Assembly (NCBI RefSeq): GCF_015356825.1
Contig: NZ_JAACYW010000052.1
Span: 1-52,588 of the forward strand
DNA length: 52,588 nt
Direction of reading: 5' to 3'
From: Catenulispora rubra
GTDB taxonomy: Bacteria > Actinomycetota > Actinomycetes > Streptomycetales > Catenulisporaceae
Shown here one piece after another: positions 41,990 to 51,130 of this stretch (position 1 is its first letter; the number at the start of each line of letters is the position of its first letter). The notes below the pieces were generated by a model, which had not been told where the DNA came from, did no database searches, and worked only from the letters and a program-made list of their open reading frames with translations. The translations under genes were made by a program, and so were the position numbers.

Positions 41990-42964
41990 ATGAAGAAAAT
42001 GCAGCGACGCGCAGCGTCTCCACAACGGGCGGTGGTGGGTGACGGGCGGGCGCAACTTCGCACTACTGGTTCCAAGACTCGGGTCGTCGGCGGAGCGCTG
42101 GCGCTCGCGCTGGCCGCCACCGGCGCCCTGAGCGCCTGCTCGTCGAGCTCCAAGAGCGGCTCGAAGGTGACCGTGGCCTCGGCGGCGTTCCCGGAGAACG
42201 CGCTGCTCATGGAGATCTACGCCCAGGCACTCGAGGCCAAGGGCATCTCCGTGGAGCGCAAACCGAACGTGGGGCAGCGCGACGTGCTGTACCAGCAGTT
42301 GAAGTCGGACTCGATCACGGTCGTCCCGGAGTACAACGGCGCCCTGCTCGCCTACCTGGACAAGACCGCGACCGAGACCACCCAGGCCGCCGTGGACTCC
42401 GCCGTGAGCGCGAAGCTGCCGAGCAACCTGGAGATCCTGCAGCCGGCCGCCGCCCAGGACAACGACTCGCTCGTGGTCACCCAGGCGCTGGCGACGAAGG
42501 ACAACCTGAAGACCATCTCCGACCTCGCGCCCTACGCCAAGGACCTGGTCATCGGCTCGGCGCCGGAGTTCAAGACGCGCCAGCAGGGCCTGCTGGGCCT
42601 GCAGAGCCAGTACGGGCTGAGCTTCAAGGACTTCAAGGCGCTGGACAACTCCGGCCCGCAGACCGTCTCCGCGCTCCAGCACGGTGACGCCCAGGTCGTC
42701 GACCTCTACAGCACCACCCCGGCCATCAAGACCAACGGCTTCGTGGTGCTCAACGACGACAAGGGCCTGTTCGGCGTGCAGAACGTGGTCCCGCTGGTGG
42801 ACAAGAAGAACCTGCCGCAGAACGGCGTGGACGCGCTGAACGCGGTGTCGGCCAAGCTGGACACCACGACGCTGACCTCGCTGCTGGAGCAGGTCGTCAC
42901 CCAGAAGAAGGACCCCGCGGACGTGGCCAAGACGTGGCTGACGTCGGTGGGCCTGGGCAAGTGA
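41990..42964 (+). CDS. Osmoprotectant-binding lipoprotein 2
   Basis: 324 aa. The signal peptide is VVGGALALALAATGALSAC (lipobox LSAC, Cys near residue 48), then the QAT binding domain with VTVASAAFPENALLMEIYAQAL, PEYNGALLAYLD and FGVQNVVPLV. It is a clear paralogue of the protein at 39639 but has no permease beside it, so it probably feeds the same importer with a different substrate. The n-region is oddly long (about 29 residues) because it contains ASPQRAVVGDGRA, a repeat element product. ATG 41990 has GGAGGGG upstream. Confidence 0.92.
   Translation: MKKMQRRAASPQRAVVGDGRAQLRTTGSKTRVVGGALALALAATGALSACSSSSKSGSKVTVASAAFPENALLMEIYAQALEAKGISVERKPNVGQRDVLYQQLKSDSITVVPEYNGALLAYLDKTATETTQAAVDSAVSAKLPSNLEILQPAAAQDNDSLVVTQALATKDNLKTISDLAPYAKDLVIGSAPEFKTRQQGLLGLQSQYGLSFKDFKALDNSGPQTVSALQHGDAQVVDLYSTTPAIKTNGFVVLNDDKGLFGVQNVVPLVDKKNLPQNGVDALNAVSAKLDTTTLTSLLEQVVTQKKDPADVAKTWLTSVGLGK
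42014..42051 (+). repeat. 38-bp hairpin repeat, copy 2 (in the lipoprotein n-region)
   Basis: 35 of 38 bases match 15375-15412, read in the same frame (ASPQRAVVGDGR, then A). One stem pair differs, so the hairpin is weaker than in copy 1. Confidence 0.75.
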
Positions 42965-42994
42965 GCAAATAAGCAGGCGCGGGTAAAAACAACT

Positions 42995-43027
42995 CGGGCC
43001 GGAGGCGAACCCATCGCCTCCGGCCCG
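42995..43027. terminator. Bidirectional terminator between lipoprotein 2 and the CBS gene
   Basis: A 13-bp perfect stem CGGGCCGGAGGCG (42995-43007) with 43015-43027 and a 7-nt loop. In the minus direction it is followed by GTTGTTTTTACC, a clear U-tract for the CBS gene; in the plus direction it serves the lipoprotein gene. Confidence 0.85.
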
Positions 43028-43039
43028 GATCGTTTCGCC

Positions 43040-43477
43040 TTACGGCAGCTTGTCCTTGTGGCCCGACTTCGAGATCAGCGCCATCAGCTCCCCGACCGCC
43101 GCGGTCGGCAAATTCTTGGCCAAATCCGCGACCCCGACCACCCCGACCAGCTTCCCGCCCGACACCACCGGCAGCCGCCGGATCCGGTGCCGGCCCATGG
43201 TCTCCACCGCGTTCGTCACCGGGGCGTCGGCGTCGACGGTGTGGATCCCGCCGCGCATCATCTCCCCGGCCTGCCGGACGGTCGGGTCGTCGTTCGCGGC
43301 CATCGCCTCGACCACCAGGTCGCGGTCGGTGAGCATGCCCAGCAGCTTGCCCGCGTCGTCGACCACCGGCACACAGCCGACGTCCTCGTCGCGCATCACC
43401 CGGGCCACGTGCACCAGGTTGTCCGATTCCAGCACCGACTTGGGTGCCTCGGTCATCACATCGCGGACCGTGACCAT
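43040..43477 (-). CDS. Tandem CBS-domain protein
   Basis: 145 aa made of two CBS motifs: VRDVMTEAPKSVLESDNL...CVPVVDDAGKLLGMLTDRDL and AGEMMRGGIHTVDADAPV...RLPVVSGGKLVGVVGVADL. Such stand-alone pairs bind adenine nucleotides and act as sensors. ATG 43477 has an AGGAGGATGT ribosome-binding site, so the longer upstream frame is not used. Lies convergent to the lipoprotein gene and divergent from the MoxR operon. Its partner is unknown. Confidence 0.92.
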   Translation of the reverse strand: MVTVRDVMTEAPKSVLESDNLVHVARVMRDEDVGCVPVVDDAGKLLGMLTDRDLVVEAMAANDDPTVRQAGEMMRGGIHTVDADAPVTNAVETMGRHRIRRLPVVSGGKLVGVVGVADLAKNLPTAAVGELMALISKSGHKDKLP

Positions 43478-43689
43478 ACATCCTCCTGCTGCCGGCTTCC
43501 GCACCGAAAAGACAGAGCTGTCCCCGATTAGCTTGGCCTTCGCCGGGCCTGGCCGCTTTGTCATAATCTGCCAGACGGGTTACTGATCGCGGAAGGCCCA
43601 TCACCCGCCGTGCTGCGCCCAAACGGGTTATCCTCCCTTGGCGAGCCATGAAGTAGCCTTCACGGGGCGCGACAGGGGGGAGCCACACC

Positions 43690-44745
43690 ATGACCGAGGC
43701 CGTCACGACGGCCCTGGCCGGAGCCAACCCGCTCCCGGCACCGAAGGTGACGCTCCCCCGGGAGCTCATCCGCGTGCTGAGGGTGTGGCCGGACTGGTTG
43801 TTCGGGATGCTGGCCTCGATGGGCCTGGGCCTGGCCACCGGCGCCTTCCTGTACTGGGACCCCTTCGGGCACCAGGTGCGCGATCCGCTGACCCTGATCG
43901 TCACCACCGTGCTGACCGCGGTCGCCGACGCCTCGCTGACCAACCAGCTCGCCGCCGAGCCCGAGTGGGCCATCAGGGTCCTGTCCGGCGGCGGCGACCC
44001 GGCGCGCATGCTGCGCGTGCGCAACCAGGTGCTCTACCTCTTCGAGGCCGGATTCGCCTTCGGCGTCGCCGGCCTGGTGATCCTGCTGACCAAGGACCAC
44101 CACTGGGTCAAGCACAACTGGCCGATCATCGCCGAGCTCCCGCTGGCCCCGATCGCCGCCGGCAACCTGGCCTCGGTGCTGTTCCCGTGCCCCTTCATGC
44201 GGCTGCGCCACCGGTTGCAGGCCACGACCACCTGGCCGCGCTGGGGCGCCTACATAGGCATCCCGTTCGCGCTGACCTCGCTGGGCACCGCGACCGTGAT
44301 GGGCTTCCCGGCCTGGATGGAGCAGCAGGTCAAGCACTCCGCGCAGCGGATGCACCACCGGCCGTCCTGGCTGACCTCGGACAACATCCACTACGCGACC
44401 TGGCTGGTCGCGGTCCCGGTGCTGAACCTGCTGATCTGGGCGATCGCCCTGAAGGCCGCCGACAGCCTGGCCCACCTGCGCCGGCGCCATCTGGTCACCC
44501 TGATGCGCAAGCACACCGAGCTGGCCATGGGCATGGACGACATCTCGCTGTGGGAGGCCGTCAAGGCCCTGCCTGCCAACCTGAAGACCATCCCGTCCGA
44601 GGTGCACCAGGCCGCCAGCGCCGAGATGGAGGAGGTCCGCCAGGTCGGCGGGCACATAGACCGCGGCCTGGAGCACGCGCTGGCCCGGCAGGCCGCGAAG
44701 ATCCGCGCCAAGCGTGCCGCGGAGCAGAACGCCGGGAACGCATGA
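43690..44745 (+). CDS. Integral membrane protein of the MoxR/DUF58 operon
   Basis: 351 aa. Hydrophobic stretches near 38-55 (LFGMLASMGLGLATGAF), 66-80, 116-135 (EAGFAFGVAGLVILL), 150-162, 188-205 (IGIPFALTSLGTATVM) and 237-255 (WLVAVPVLNLLIWAIAL) give about six membrane spans. The last 90 residues are a charged helical, probably coiled-coil tail (LAHLRRRHLVTLMRK ... ALARQAAKIRAKRAA). I do not recognise a named family. A TATCCT at 43629 is a possible -10. The stop overlaps the next start (ATGA), making it the first gene of a coupled operon. Confidence 0.75.
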   Translation: MTEAVTTALAGANPLPAPKVTLPRELIRVLRVWPDWLFGMLASMGLGLATGAFLYWDPFGHQVRDPLTLIVTTVLTAVADASLTNQLAAEPEWAIRVLSGGGDPARMLRVRNQVLYLFEAGFAFGVAGLVILLTKDHHWVKHNWPIIAELPLAPIAAGNLASVLFPCPFMRLRHRLQATTTWPRWGAYIGIPFALTSLGTATVMGFPAWMEQQVKHSAQRMHHRPSWLTSDNIHYATWLVAVPVLNLLIWAIALKAADSLAHLRRRHLVTLMRKHTELAMGMDDISLWEAVKALPANLKTIPSEVHQAASAEMEEVRQVGGHIDRGLEHALARQAAKIRAKRAAEQNAGNA

Positions 44746-45800
44746 GCGACAGCCCCGGCAAGCCCAGCGACCCCGGAAAGCCCAGCAACTCCGGAAAGCC
44801 CACCCGCTGGCTGCCGGCCGCGGTGGTCGTCCTCGCGGTCGCGGCGATGGCGGTCGCGTCCCGGCACGACGGCCCGCTGGACCCCGGTGCGGGCTCCGGC
44901 CTGTGGGAGGGCGCCCGGCCGGCTATAGCGCTGGGCGCCGTGGTCCTCCTGGTCGTCGTGGCCACGAACTTCGCCAAGCACCGGGACGACGGCTACGGCG
45001 TCCTGCACCGGGCCGGTACGGCCACCGCCGTGCTGCTCGCCGCGGCCGCCGTCCTCACCCCGATAGGCCTGGTGTTCCTCGGGCGCAAACCCCAGCCCTC
45101 GCCGCCGGATCCGGTGACCCCCAACACCGTGCCGTCCGGCACGCGCACCCCCAAGATCGACCCCGGCGTGACACTGAAGCCGGCCGCCGGCAAACCCGGC
45201 GCGCCGATCGCCGCCTGGATCGTACAGACCGTGATGGTCCTGATCGTGGCGGCAGCGGTCGCGCTGGTCGTCTACGTGCTGATCCAGCTGCTGTCGCGCC
45301 GCCGGCTGCGCATGCCGGTGGCGACGATCGACTTCGAGCCGCTGAACCCGGAGCTCGAACAGCTCGCCGAGGCCGTCGCCGCCGGGACTGAAGCGCTGGA
45401 GTACGAGGGCGACGCCCGGGAAGCCGTCATCGCCTGCTATTCGGCGATGGAGCTCGCGGTCAGCGCCGGCGGCGCTCTGCGGCGCGCCACCGACACCCCC
45501 GAGGAGTTCCTGCGCCGGGTGACCGCGGCGCAGCTCATCCCCGAGGAGCCGGCCCGCCAGCTCACCGACCTGTTCCGCGAGGCCCGCTTCTCGCACCACC
45601 CGATCGCCGAGAGCCAGCGGGACGCGGCGCGCGAGGCATTGCGTGCGATCTCCGAGCATCTGCGGGTGCGCGCGGAGGCGCTGGAAGCCGCGAAAGCGCA
45701 GGCCAAGGCCACCGCCGCTGCTGCGGCGGCGTCCGCATCGTCGCAGACATCGGCTTCGGCATCAGCATCGGCATCGGCACAGACCGCCGGGAGGCGCTGA
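44742..45800 (+). CDS. DUF4129 domain membrane protein
   Basis: 352 aa. Transmembrane segments at about 22-40 (WLPAAVVVLAVAAMAVA), 58-75, 90-110 and 160-190. The soluble C-terminus matches DUF4129: REAVIACYSAMELAVSAGG, TPEEFLRRVTAAQLIPEE and LTDLFREARFSHHPI (residues about 230-285). It ends in an Ala/Ser repeat encoded by hexamer repeats near 45740-45780. DUF4129 proteins accompany MoxR/DUF58 (often with transglutaminase) in actinobacteria and may serve envelope or peptidoglycan assembly. Coupled at both ends (ATGA start, TGATG with the next gene). Confidence 0.85.
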   Translation: MSDSPGKPSDPGKPSNSGKPTRWLPAAVVVLAVAAMAVASRHDGPLDPGAGSGLWEGARPAIALGAVVLLVVVATNFAKHRDDGYGVLHRAGTATAVLLAAAAVLTPIGLVFLGRKPQPSPPDPVTPNTVPSGTRTPKIDPGVTLKPAAGKPGAPIAAWIVQTVMVLIVAAAVALVVYVLIQLLSRRRLRMPVATIDFEPLNPELEQLAEAVAAGTEALEYEGDAREAVIACYSAMELAVSAGGALRRATDTPEEFLRRVTAAQLIPEEPARQLTDLFREARFSHHPIAESQRDAAREALRAISEHLRVRAEALEAAKAQAKATAAAAAASASSQTSASASASASAQTAGRR

Positions 45801-46354
45801 TGGACGGACTGTCCGGCGTCGAGCGCCGCCGGTGGATCGCGATCGGTATCGCGCTGGTCGCGATGACCGCGGTGGTCGCCGCGGTGGCCGAGCTGGTCCT
45901 CGGCACCGCGTGGCTGGGCCCGGCCCTCGGCGCCTGCGTCGCGGCGATCGCGCTCGGCGCCTGGTACACCGTGTCCGGCCGCACCCTCGGGATGGACACC
46001 GAGGTCCGCGAGCGCGTGCTGGAACGCCACTACATCGGCGTGGCCTGGTACAGCTCCATGCTCCGCAACACCCGCGAGCGCGGCGGCTACGAACGCGGGC
46101 TGCGCAGGGAACTGACGCGGCTGGCGGCGGCGCGCGTGGCCGAGCGGCACGGCGTGAACCTGTACCGGAACCCGCAGGCCGCCGCGCAGCTGATCGGAAA
46201 AGACCTGTGGCCGCTGGTCGATCCGGCGGCGATCACGAGTACCACCAACGCCGCCGCCACCACCGCCGCGGGTGCGAACCCGGCCGGCGGCAGGCCCGCC
46301 GAAGTCCCGATCCGTGCGGTCGCCGAGCTGATCGAGCGGCTGGAGCGGATGTGA
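45800..46354 (+). CDS. Small membrane protein in the MoxR operon
   Basis: 184 aa. Two transmembrane segments (about 11-30, WIAIGIALVAMTAVVAAVAEL, and 36-57) are followed by a soluble, basic helical part (VRERVLERHYIGVAWYSSMLRNTRERGGYERGLR) and an Ala/Thr-rich linker. No family name recognised. It starts on the last base of the DUF4129 stop. MoxR follows after 32 bp with its own ribosome-binding site. Confidence 0.75.
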   Translation: MDGLSGVERRRWIAIGIALVAMTAVVAAVAELVLGTAWLGPALGACVAAIALGAWYTVSGRTLGMDTEVRERVLERHYIGVAWYSSMLRNTRERGGYERGLRRELTRLAAARVAERHGVNLYRNPQAAAQLIGKDLWPLVDPAAITSTTNAAATTAAGANPAGGRPAEVPIRAVAELIERLERM

Positions 46355-46386
46355 GCGGGCAGCCAGACCAGACCAGAGGAGACGCG

Positions 46387-47420
<1,034 letters not shown>

Positions 47421-47424
<4 letters not shown>

Positions 47425-48893
47425 GCGAGCCGACGCCGCGGGACTCGGCAGACACAGCGGGCGCACCGCGACCGTCCGTCGCCTCTGTGTCCTCGCTGTC
47501 GTCATTGTCGTCGTTGTCGTCGCCGACCTCGCCGACCCTCGCAAAGCCGAAGCCTGCCTCGGCGGCCAAAACCGCGACCGCCCCGGCCGTCTGGCGCCCC
47601 TCCCAACGCGCCGCCCGGCTGCTGACCGCGACCATCTGCGCGGTGGTCCCGGCCGTGGTGTTCGGCGCGTGGTGGTGCGTCCCGCTGGCCGCGGTGCCGC
47701 TGCTGATGCTCACCGCGCACGGCGGCACGCACCCCAAGCGGATCCGCGCCGAGGTCGACGTCCCCGAGCGGCGCTGCTTCGAGGGCGAGACGCTGACCGC
47801 GACCATCCGGCTGGCCGCCGACGCCGCCGCGGGCTGGACCCGCCAGGAGTACCTGTCCCCGCGCTCCCGCGACGACCACGAGTTCGGCGGGGCCCCGGCG
47901 CCCTCAGGCGTGACGCTGGAGTCGCTGGAGCTGACCGGCGGCGTGATCACCGTGAAGCTGCTGGTCCCGCGCTGGGGCCGGTGGTCGCTCGGCGCGGTCG
48001 CGATCGACGTCCACGACACCGCCGGACTCCGGCTCACCTCGCTGCACGCCGACCTCGGCGAGGTCGAGGCCTTCCCGGTCCCGGCCCCCGACGACACGAC
48101 GCTGGCCCCGGTGCGCTTCCCGGACCGCTTCGGCGAGCACTCGGCGCGCACGCCGGGCGAGGGTGTGGAGTTCATCCAGGTGCGGCCGTACGTGTTCGGC
48201 GACCGCCAGCGCCGGATCAACTGGTCGGCGACCACCCGGCGACGCGAACTGCAGGTCAACACCTTCGAGGCCGAACGCGCCGCGGAGGCGGTGGTGGTCG
48301 TGGACGCGCTGTCCGACCTGCCGCAGCCGCCGGATCCCGCCAACCCGCGTCCGCGCTCGACGCTGGACACCGCGGTGCGCGGCGCGGCCGGCCTGGCGCA
48401 GGCGTACCTCAAGGCGCACGACCGGATCGGCCTGGTCACGCTGTCCGGCCGGGTGCAGTGGCTGACGCCGGGATCGGGCAACGGGTACCTGTACCGGATC
48501 GCGCAGACCGTCATGGACCTGCGCAAGGACTTCACGTACGAGGTCGGCGGGCTGAGCCGGCTCCCGACCCGCGTGCTGCCGCGCGGCGCGATGGTCTACG
48601 TCTTCAGCCCCCTGCTGGACCCCGGCGTGGTCGAGGCGATCAGCGAGCTCGCCGACCGCGGGCACCCGCTGGTGGTGATCGACGTGCTGGCGCACGAGCC
48701 GGCGCCGACCACCGGCGCCAAGCCGGACCATCTGGACGCGCTGGCGCTGCGGTTGTGGCGGCTGGACCGGCAGGCGGTGCGGTTCGTGCTCGGCGAGTTG
48801 GGGGTGCCGGTGGTGTCGTGGGACGGGATCGAGCCGCTGGATCTGGCGCTGGCTCCGTTGCAGCAGGCTCCGCTGGCCGGGAGGGCGCGATGA
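47421..48893 (+). CDS. DUF58 family protein
   Basis: 490 aa. A disordered N-terminus has a SSLSSLSSLSS run; two transmembrane segments follow (about 67-105). The core motif VEFIQVRPYVFGDRQRRINW (near residues 252-271) is the DUF58 signature, followed by a VWA-like region with VVVVDALSD, where MIDAS-type Asp/Ser residues bind a metal. This is the expected partner of MoxR, possibly in envelope maturation. The gene is coupled upstream to moxR and downstream to another membrane gene (ATGA both). Confidence 0.93.
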
Positions 48894-49582
48894 GTGTGGC
48901 GAGTTCACCGGCCTCGGCCTCGGCTTCGGCCTCCGACAGCCGCGACGTCGACGGCGGCGGCGCCGGTGCCGTTGGTGGCGTCGTCGGTGGCACTGATCCC
49001 GCCGGCGGCGGCTTCGTCGAAGGCCTGCTCGTCAGCCCGCTGTTCTGGGCCGCCTACGGCGTCGTGATGGCCGTGATGGGCACCCGGGTGCCGATGTGGA
49101 CCTGGCCGCCGAAGGCGGAATCGGTCCTGGAGTTGACGTTCTGCGTCGTGGTGTTCGCCGTGCTCGCGCAGCCGTACACCGGCCGGCCGGTCCTGACGTC
49201 GATGCGGATCCACCACGTGGCGACCGTGCATCGCAACACGCTGCTGGTCGGCGCGTTCGTGGTGCTGGTCGCGTGCGAGAAGCCCCAGGCGTGGGCCGCG
49301 GGAGTCGACGCCGTGCTGCTGGCGGGCTACCTGCTGCTGACCGACTCGCTCACCATCCCGCCGGGAGTGCTGCGCCGGACCGCCTCCCCGGTGTTCCTGA
49401 TCACGCTGGCCGCGCTGATCGCCGGGGCCACGGCGCTGGTCGCGCTGCCGGCGTCGAGCGGGGCGTACCGGCCGGTCCTGGTCGCGATCGCGGCGGCGGC
49501 CGCGGTCGGCGCCGCATTGGCGACCGCCTTCGGGAGCGCCGAGGAACGGCGAGTAGGCTCGCGGGGAACCGAACGCCGCTGA
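48890..49582 (+). CDS. Membrane protein, last gene of the MoxR operon
   Basis: 230 aa. An Ala/Ser repeat and Gly-rich linker (residues 2-45) precede four to five hydrophobic segments: about 52-65, 80-95 (LELTFCVVVFAVLA), 117-130 (NTLLVGAFVVLVAC), 138-150 and 168-215. No domain that I recognise. The ATG overlaps the DUF58 stop. It probably forms the membrane complex with the products at 43690, 44742 and 45800. Confidence 0.75.
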   Translation: MSVASSPASASASASDSRDVDGGGAGAVGGVVGGTDPAGGGFVEGLLVSPLFWAAYGVVMAVMGTRVPMWTWPPKAESVLELTFCVVVFAVLAQPYTGRPVLTSMRIHHVATVHRNTLLVGAFVVLVACEKPQAWAAGVDAVLLAGYLLLTDSLTIPPGVLRRTASPVFLITLAALIAGATALVALPASSGAYRPVLVAIAAAAAVGAALATAFGSAEERRVGSRGTERR

Positions 49583-49617
49583 GCTGATTTAAAAGCTGGA
49601 CAGGACAGGTCCCCCGA

Positions 49618-50064
49618 ATGACTACGCTGACCTCCGGTGCCATCAAGCGCTACCGCGTGATGGCGCTGTTCACCGGCACCATGCTGCTGCTGCTCACCTT
49701 CGTGGTCATCCCGCTTCAGCTGTGGGCGCACAACAAGACGCTGGAGAAGCCGGTCGCGATCATCCACGGCTACGGCTACATGCTGTACCTGATCGTGGCG
49801 CTCGACCTGTGCCTGCGGGCCCGGTACAAGCCGATCCGCACCATCTTGATCCTGCTGGTCGGCGTGGTGCCGTTCCTGGCCTTCTACTACGAGCGGATCG
49901 TGGTGCGGGACACGCAGCGGCTGCTGGCCGAGGCGCAGGAGCGCACGGCGAAGAAGAAGGCCAAGACGGCGGCGAAGGCGGCTCGCACCAAGACCACGGT
50001 CTCGGTCGGCGCGCAGGGCGCGGACGCTACGGAGCCGTCGCCGGAGCCTGCTCAGGCTGAGTGA
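49618..50064 (+). CDS. DUF3817 membrane protein
   Basis: 148 aa. Three transmembrane helices (about 14-35, 47-67, 74-92) with the DUF3817 pattern YRVMALFTGTMLLLLTF, IHGYGYMLYLIVALDL and a Lys/Ala-rich cytoplasmic tail (KKKAKTAAKAARTK). The family has been found near SURF1 and cytochrome oxidase genes; here SURF1 is convergent and the 3' ends overlap by 38 bp. The function is unknown. CAGGTCC precedes the ATG only weakly as a ribosome-binding site. Confidence 0.9.
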   Translation: MTTLTSGAIKRYRVMALFTGTMLLLLTFVVIPLQLWAHNKTLEKPVAIIHGYGYMLYLIVALDLCLRARYKPIRTILILLVGVVPFLAFYYERIVVRDTQRLLAEAQERTAKKKAKTAAKAARTKTTVSVGAQGADATEPSPEPAQAE

Positions 50065-50890
50065 GTTCTTCTTCCTCTGCTTCGTCTTCCTGGTCTTCCT
50101 GGTCTTCCTGGTCTTCCTGGTCTTCCTGGTCTTCTTCGTCTTCCTCAGGTTCGACCGGGTTCGCCAGGCGGCGGACGTAGATGACGAACCAGCACAGGCC
50201 CACGACGCCGAACAACCACCACTGCAACGTGTAGCCGACGTTGAGGATGTACCAGGACGAGGTGTTCGGCGGTGCGGGCGCCGGGATCGGAGTCAGGTCT
50301 GCGGCACCCGGGGTCAGCTCGTTCACATAAGCCTGGTCCAGGTTGGTGTACGGCCAGGTGTTCACCAGTGTCGCCACGTCCACCGAGGCGATCAGGTGCG
50401 CCGGGTCCTTCGCGGCGGCGTCGGTGGCGTCCGGCGGGGCCCCGTCGGCGGGCTCCTCGGCGGACAGCCAGCCGGTGACGGTGACCTGGCCGGACGGGGT
50501 CGGCGGCGGCGTGACCGGCTGCGCCGACCAGCCGCGGCCGACGACCACGACGCTGCCGTCGGAGACCTTCAGCGGGGCGATGACGATGTAGCCGATCCGG
50601 CCGTCCGGGAAGCGGCGGTCCGGGACCAGGAGCTGGTGCGCGCCGTCGAAGACCCCGGAGACGGTGACCGCGTGGCCGATGGCGTCGTCGGTGGCCGGCG
50701 AGCCGTCCTTGAGGAGCTGGGCCAGCGGGGCCGGCGTCACGTACGCCGCGGCGGCCTGCGGGCTCAGTTTGTGCGTGCGGTGCGCCCGCGACCACTGCCA
50801 CATCCCCAGGCCGACGAAGGCCGCGGTGAGCGCGACCAGGGCCGTGATCGCCGCGAGCCAGGCAGGTCGGAGCAGGAAGCGGTACTTCAT
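50027..50890 (-). CDS. SURF1 family cytochrome oxidase assembly protein
   Basis: 287 aa. Two transmembrane helices flank the SURF1 domain: the first at about 8-30 with LGMWQWSR, the second at about 222-240 (WWLFGVVGLCWFVIYVRRL). Between them is the periplasmic domain with VSGVFDGAHQLLVPDR and IVIAPLKVSDGSVVVVGRGW. It helps heme a insertion into subunit I of cytochrome c oxidase. Oddity: an acidic C-terminal tail carrying five QED units encoded by 9-bp repeats, which overlaps the DUF3817 gene by 38 bp. The ATG at 50890 is clear. Confidence 0.93.
   Translation of the reverse strand: MKYRFLLRPAWLAAITALVALTAAFVGLGMWQWSRAHRTHKLSPQAAAAYVTPAPLAQLLKDGSPATDDAIGHAVTVSGVFDGAHQLLVPDRRFPDGRIGYIVIAPLKVSDGSVVVVGRGWSAQPVTPPPTPSGQVTVTGWLSAEEPADGAPPDATDAAAKDPAHLIASVDVATLVNTWPYTNLDQAYVNELTPGAADLTPIPAPAPPNTSSWYILNVGYTLQWWLFGVVGLCWFVIYVRRLANPVEPEEDEEDQEDQEDQEDQEDQEDEAEEEELTQPEQAPATAP
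50084..50128. repeat. Five perfect 9-bp tandem repeats in the SURF1 tail
   Basis: GTCTTCCTG repeated five times without error, with partial copies beyond. On the minus strand it reads as Glu-Asp-Gln repeats. The length is a multiple of three, so copy-number changes would not shift the frame. Confidence 0.95.
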
Positions 50891-50962
50891 CGCCTCCAGC
50901 TTCCCACGGCTGTGAGAGCGGTAAGAATCGGGTCGCTTTTCGGCACGAAGGCGCGGCTCCTA

Positions 50963-50982
50963 CTCCGTAGTGAGTCACGGAG
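50963..50982. promoter_or_regulatory. Inverted repeat upstream of the phosphatase gene
   Basis: CTCCGT-N8-ACGGAG with a nested GTGAGTCAC, followed by GGGAATACT, a possible -10. It lies in the 240-bp divergent gap between the SURF1 and phosphatase genes, which otherwise shows nothing. Confidence 0.3.
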
Positions 50983-51130
50983 GGAATACTCTGAGTGCGA
51001 CGGACGGTGTCGGTCTCGATGCCGCCATGCCGACGCCCGGTGGTCACCACGGCGCGGCGACACCATGATCCTGCACAATGAACTGGGCTTTCGGATATGC
51101 CGGAGCCTGTATCCCCGCGTTGGAGGTGAC

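Noticed and set aside
45690..45800. Hexamer repeats (GCATCG, TCGGCA) at the end of the DUF4129 gene as a possible regulatory array
   Set aside because: They encode the Ser/Ala tail of the DUF4129 protein in frame; similar Ser/Ala tracts occur at 2965 and 48905 in other genes, so they reflect composition.
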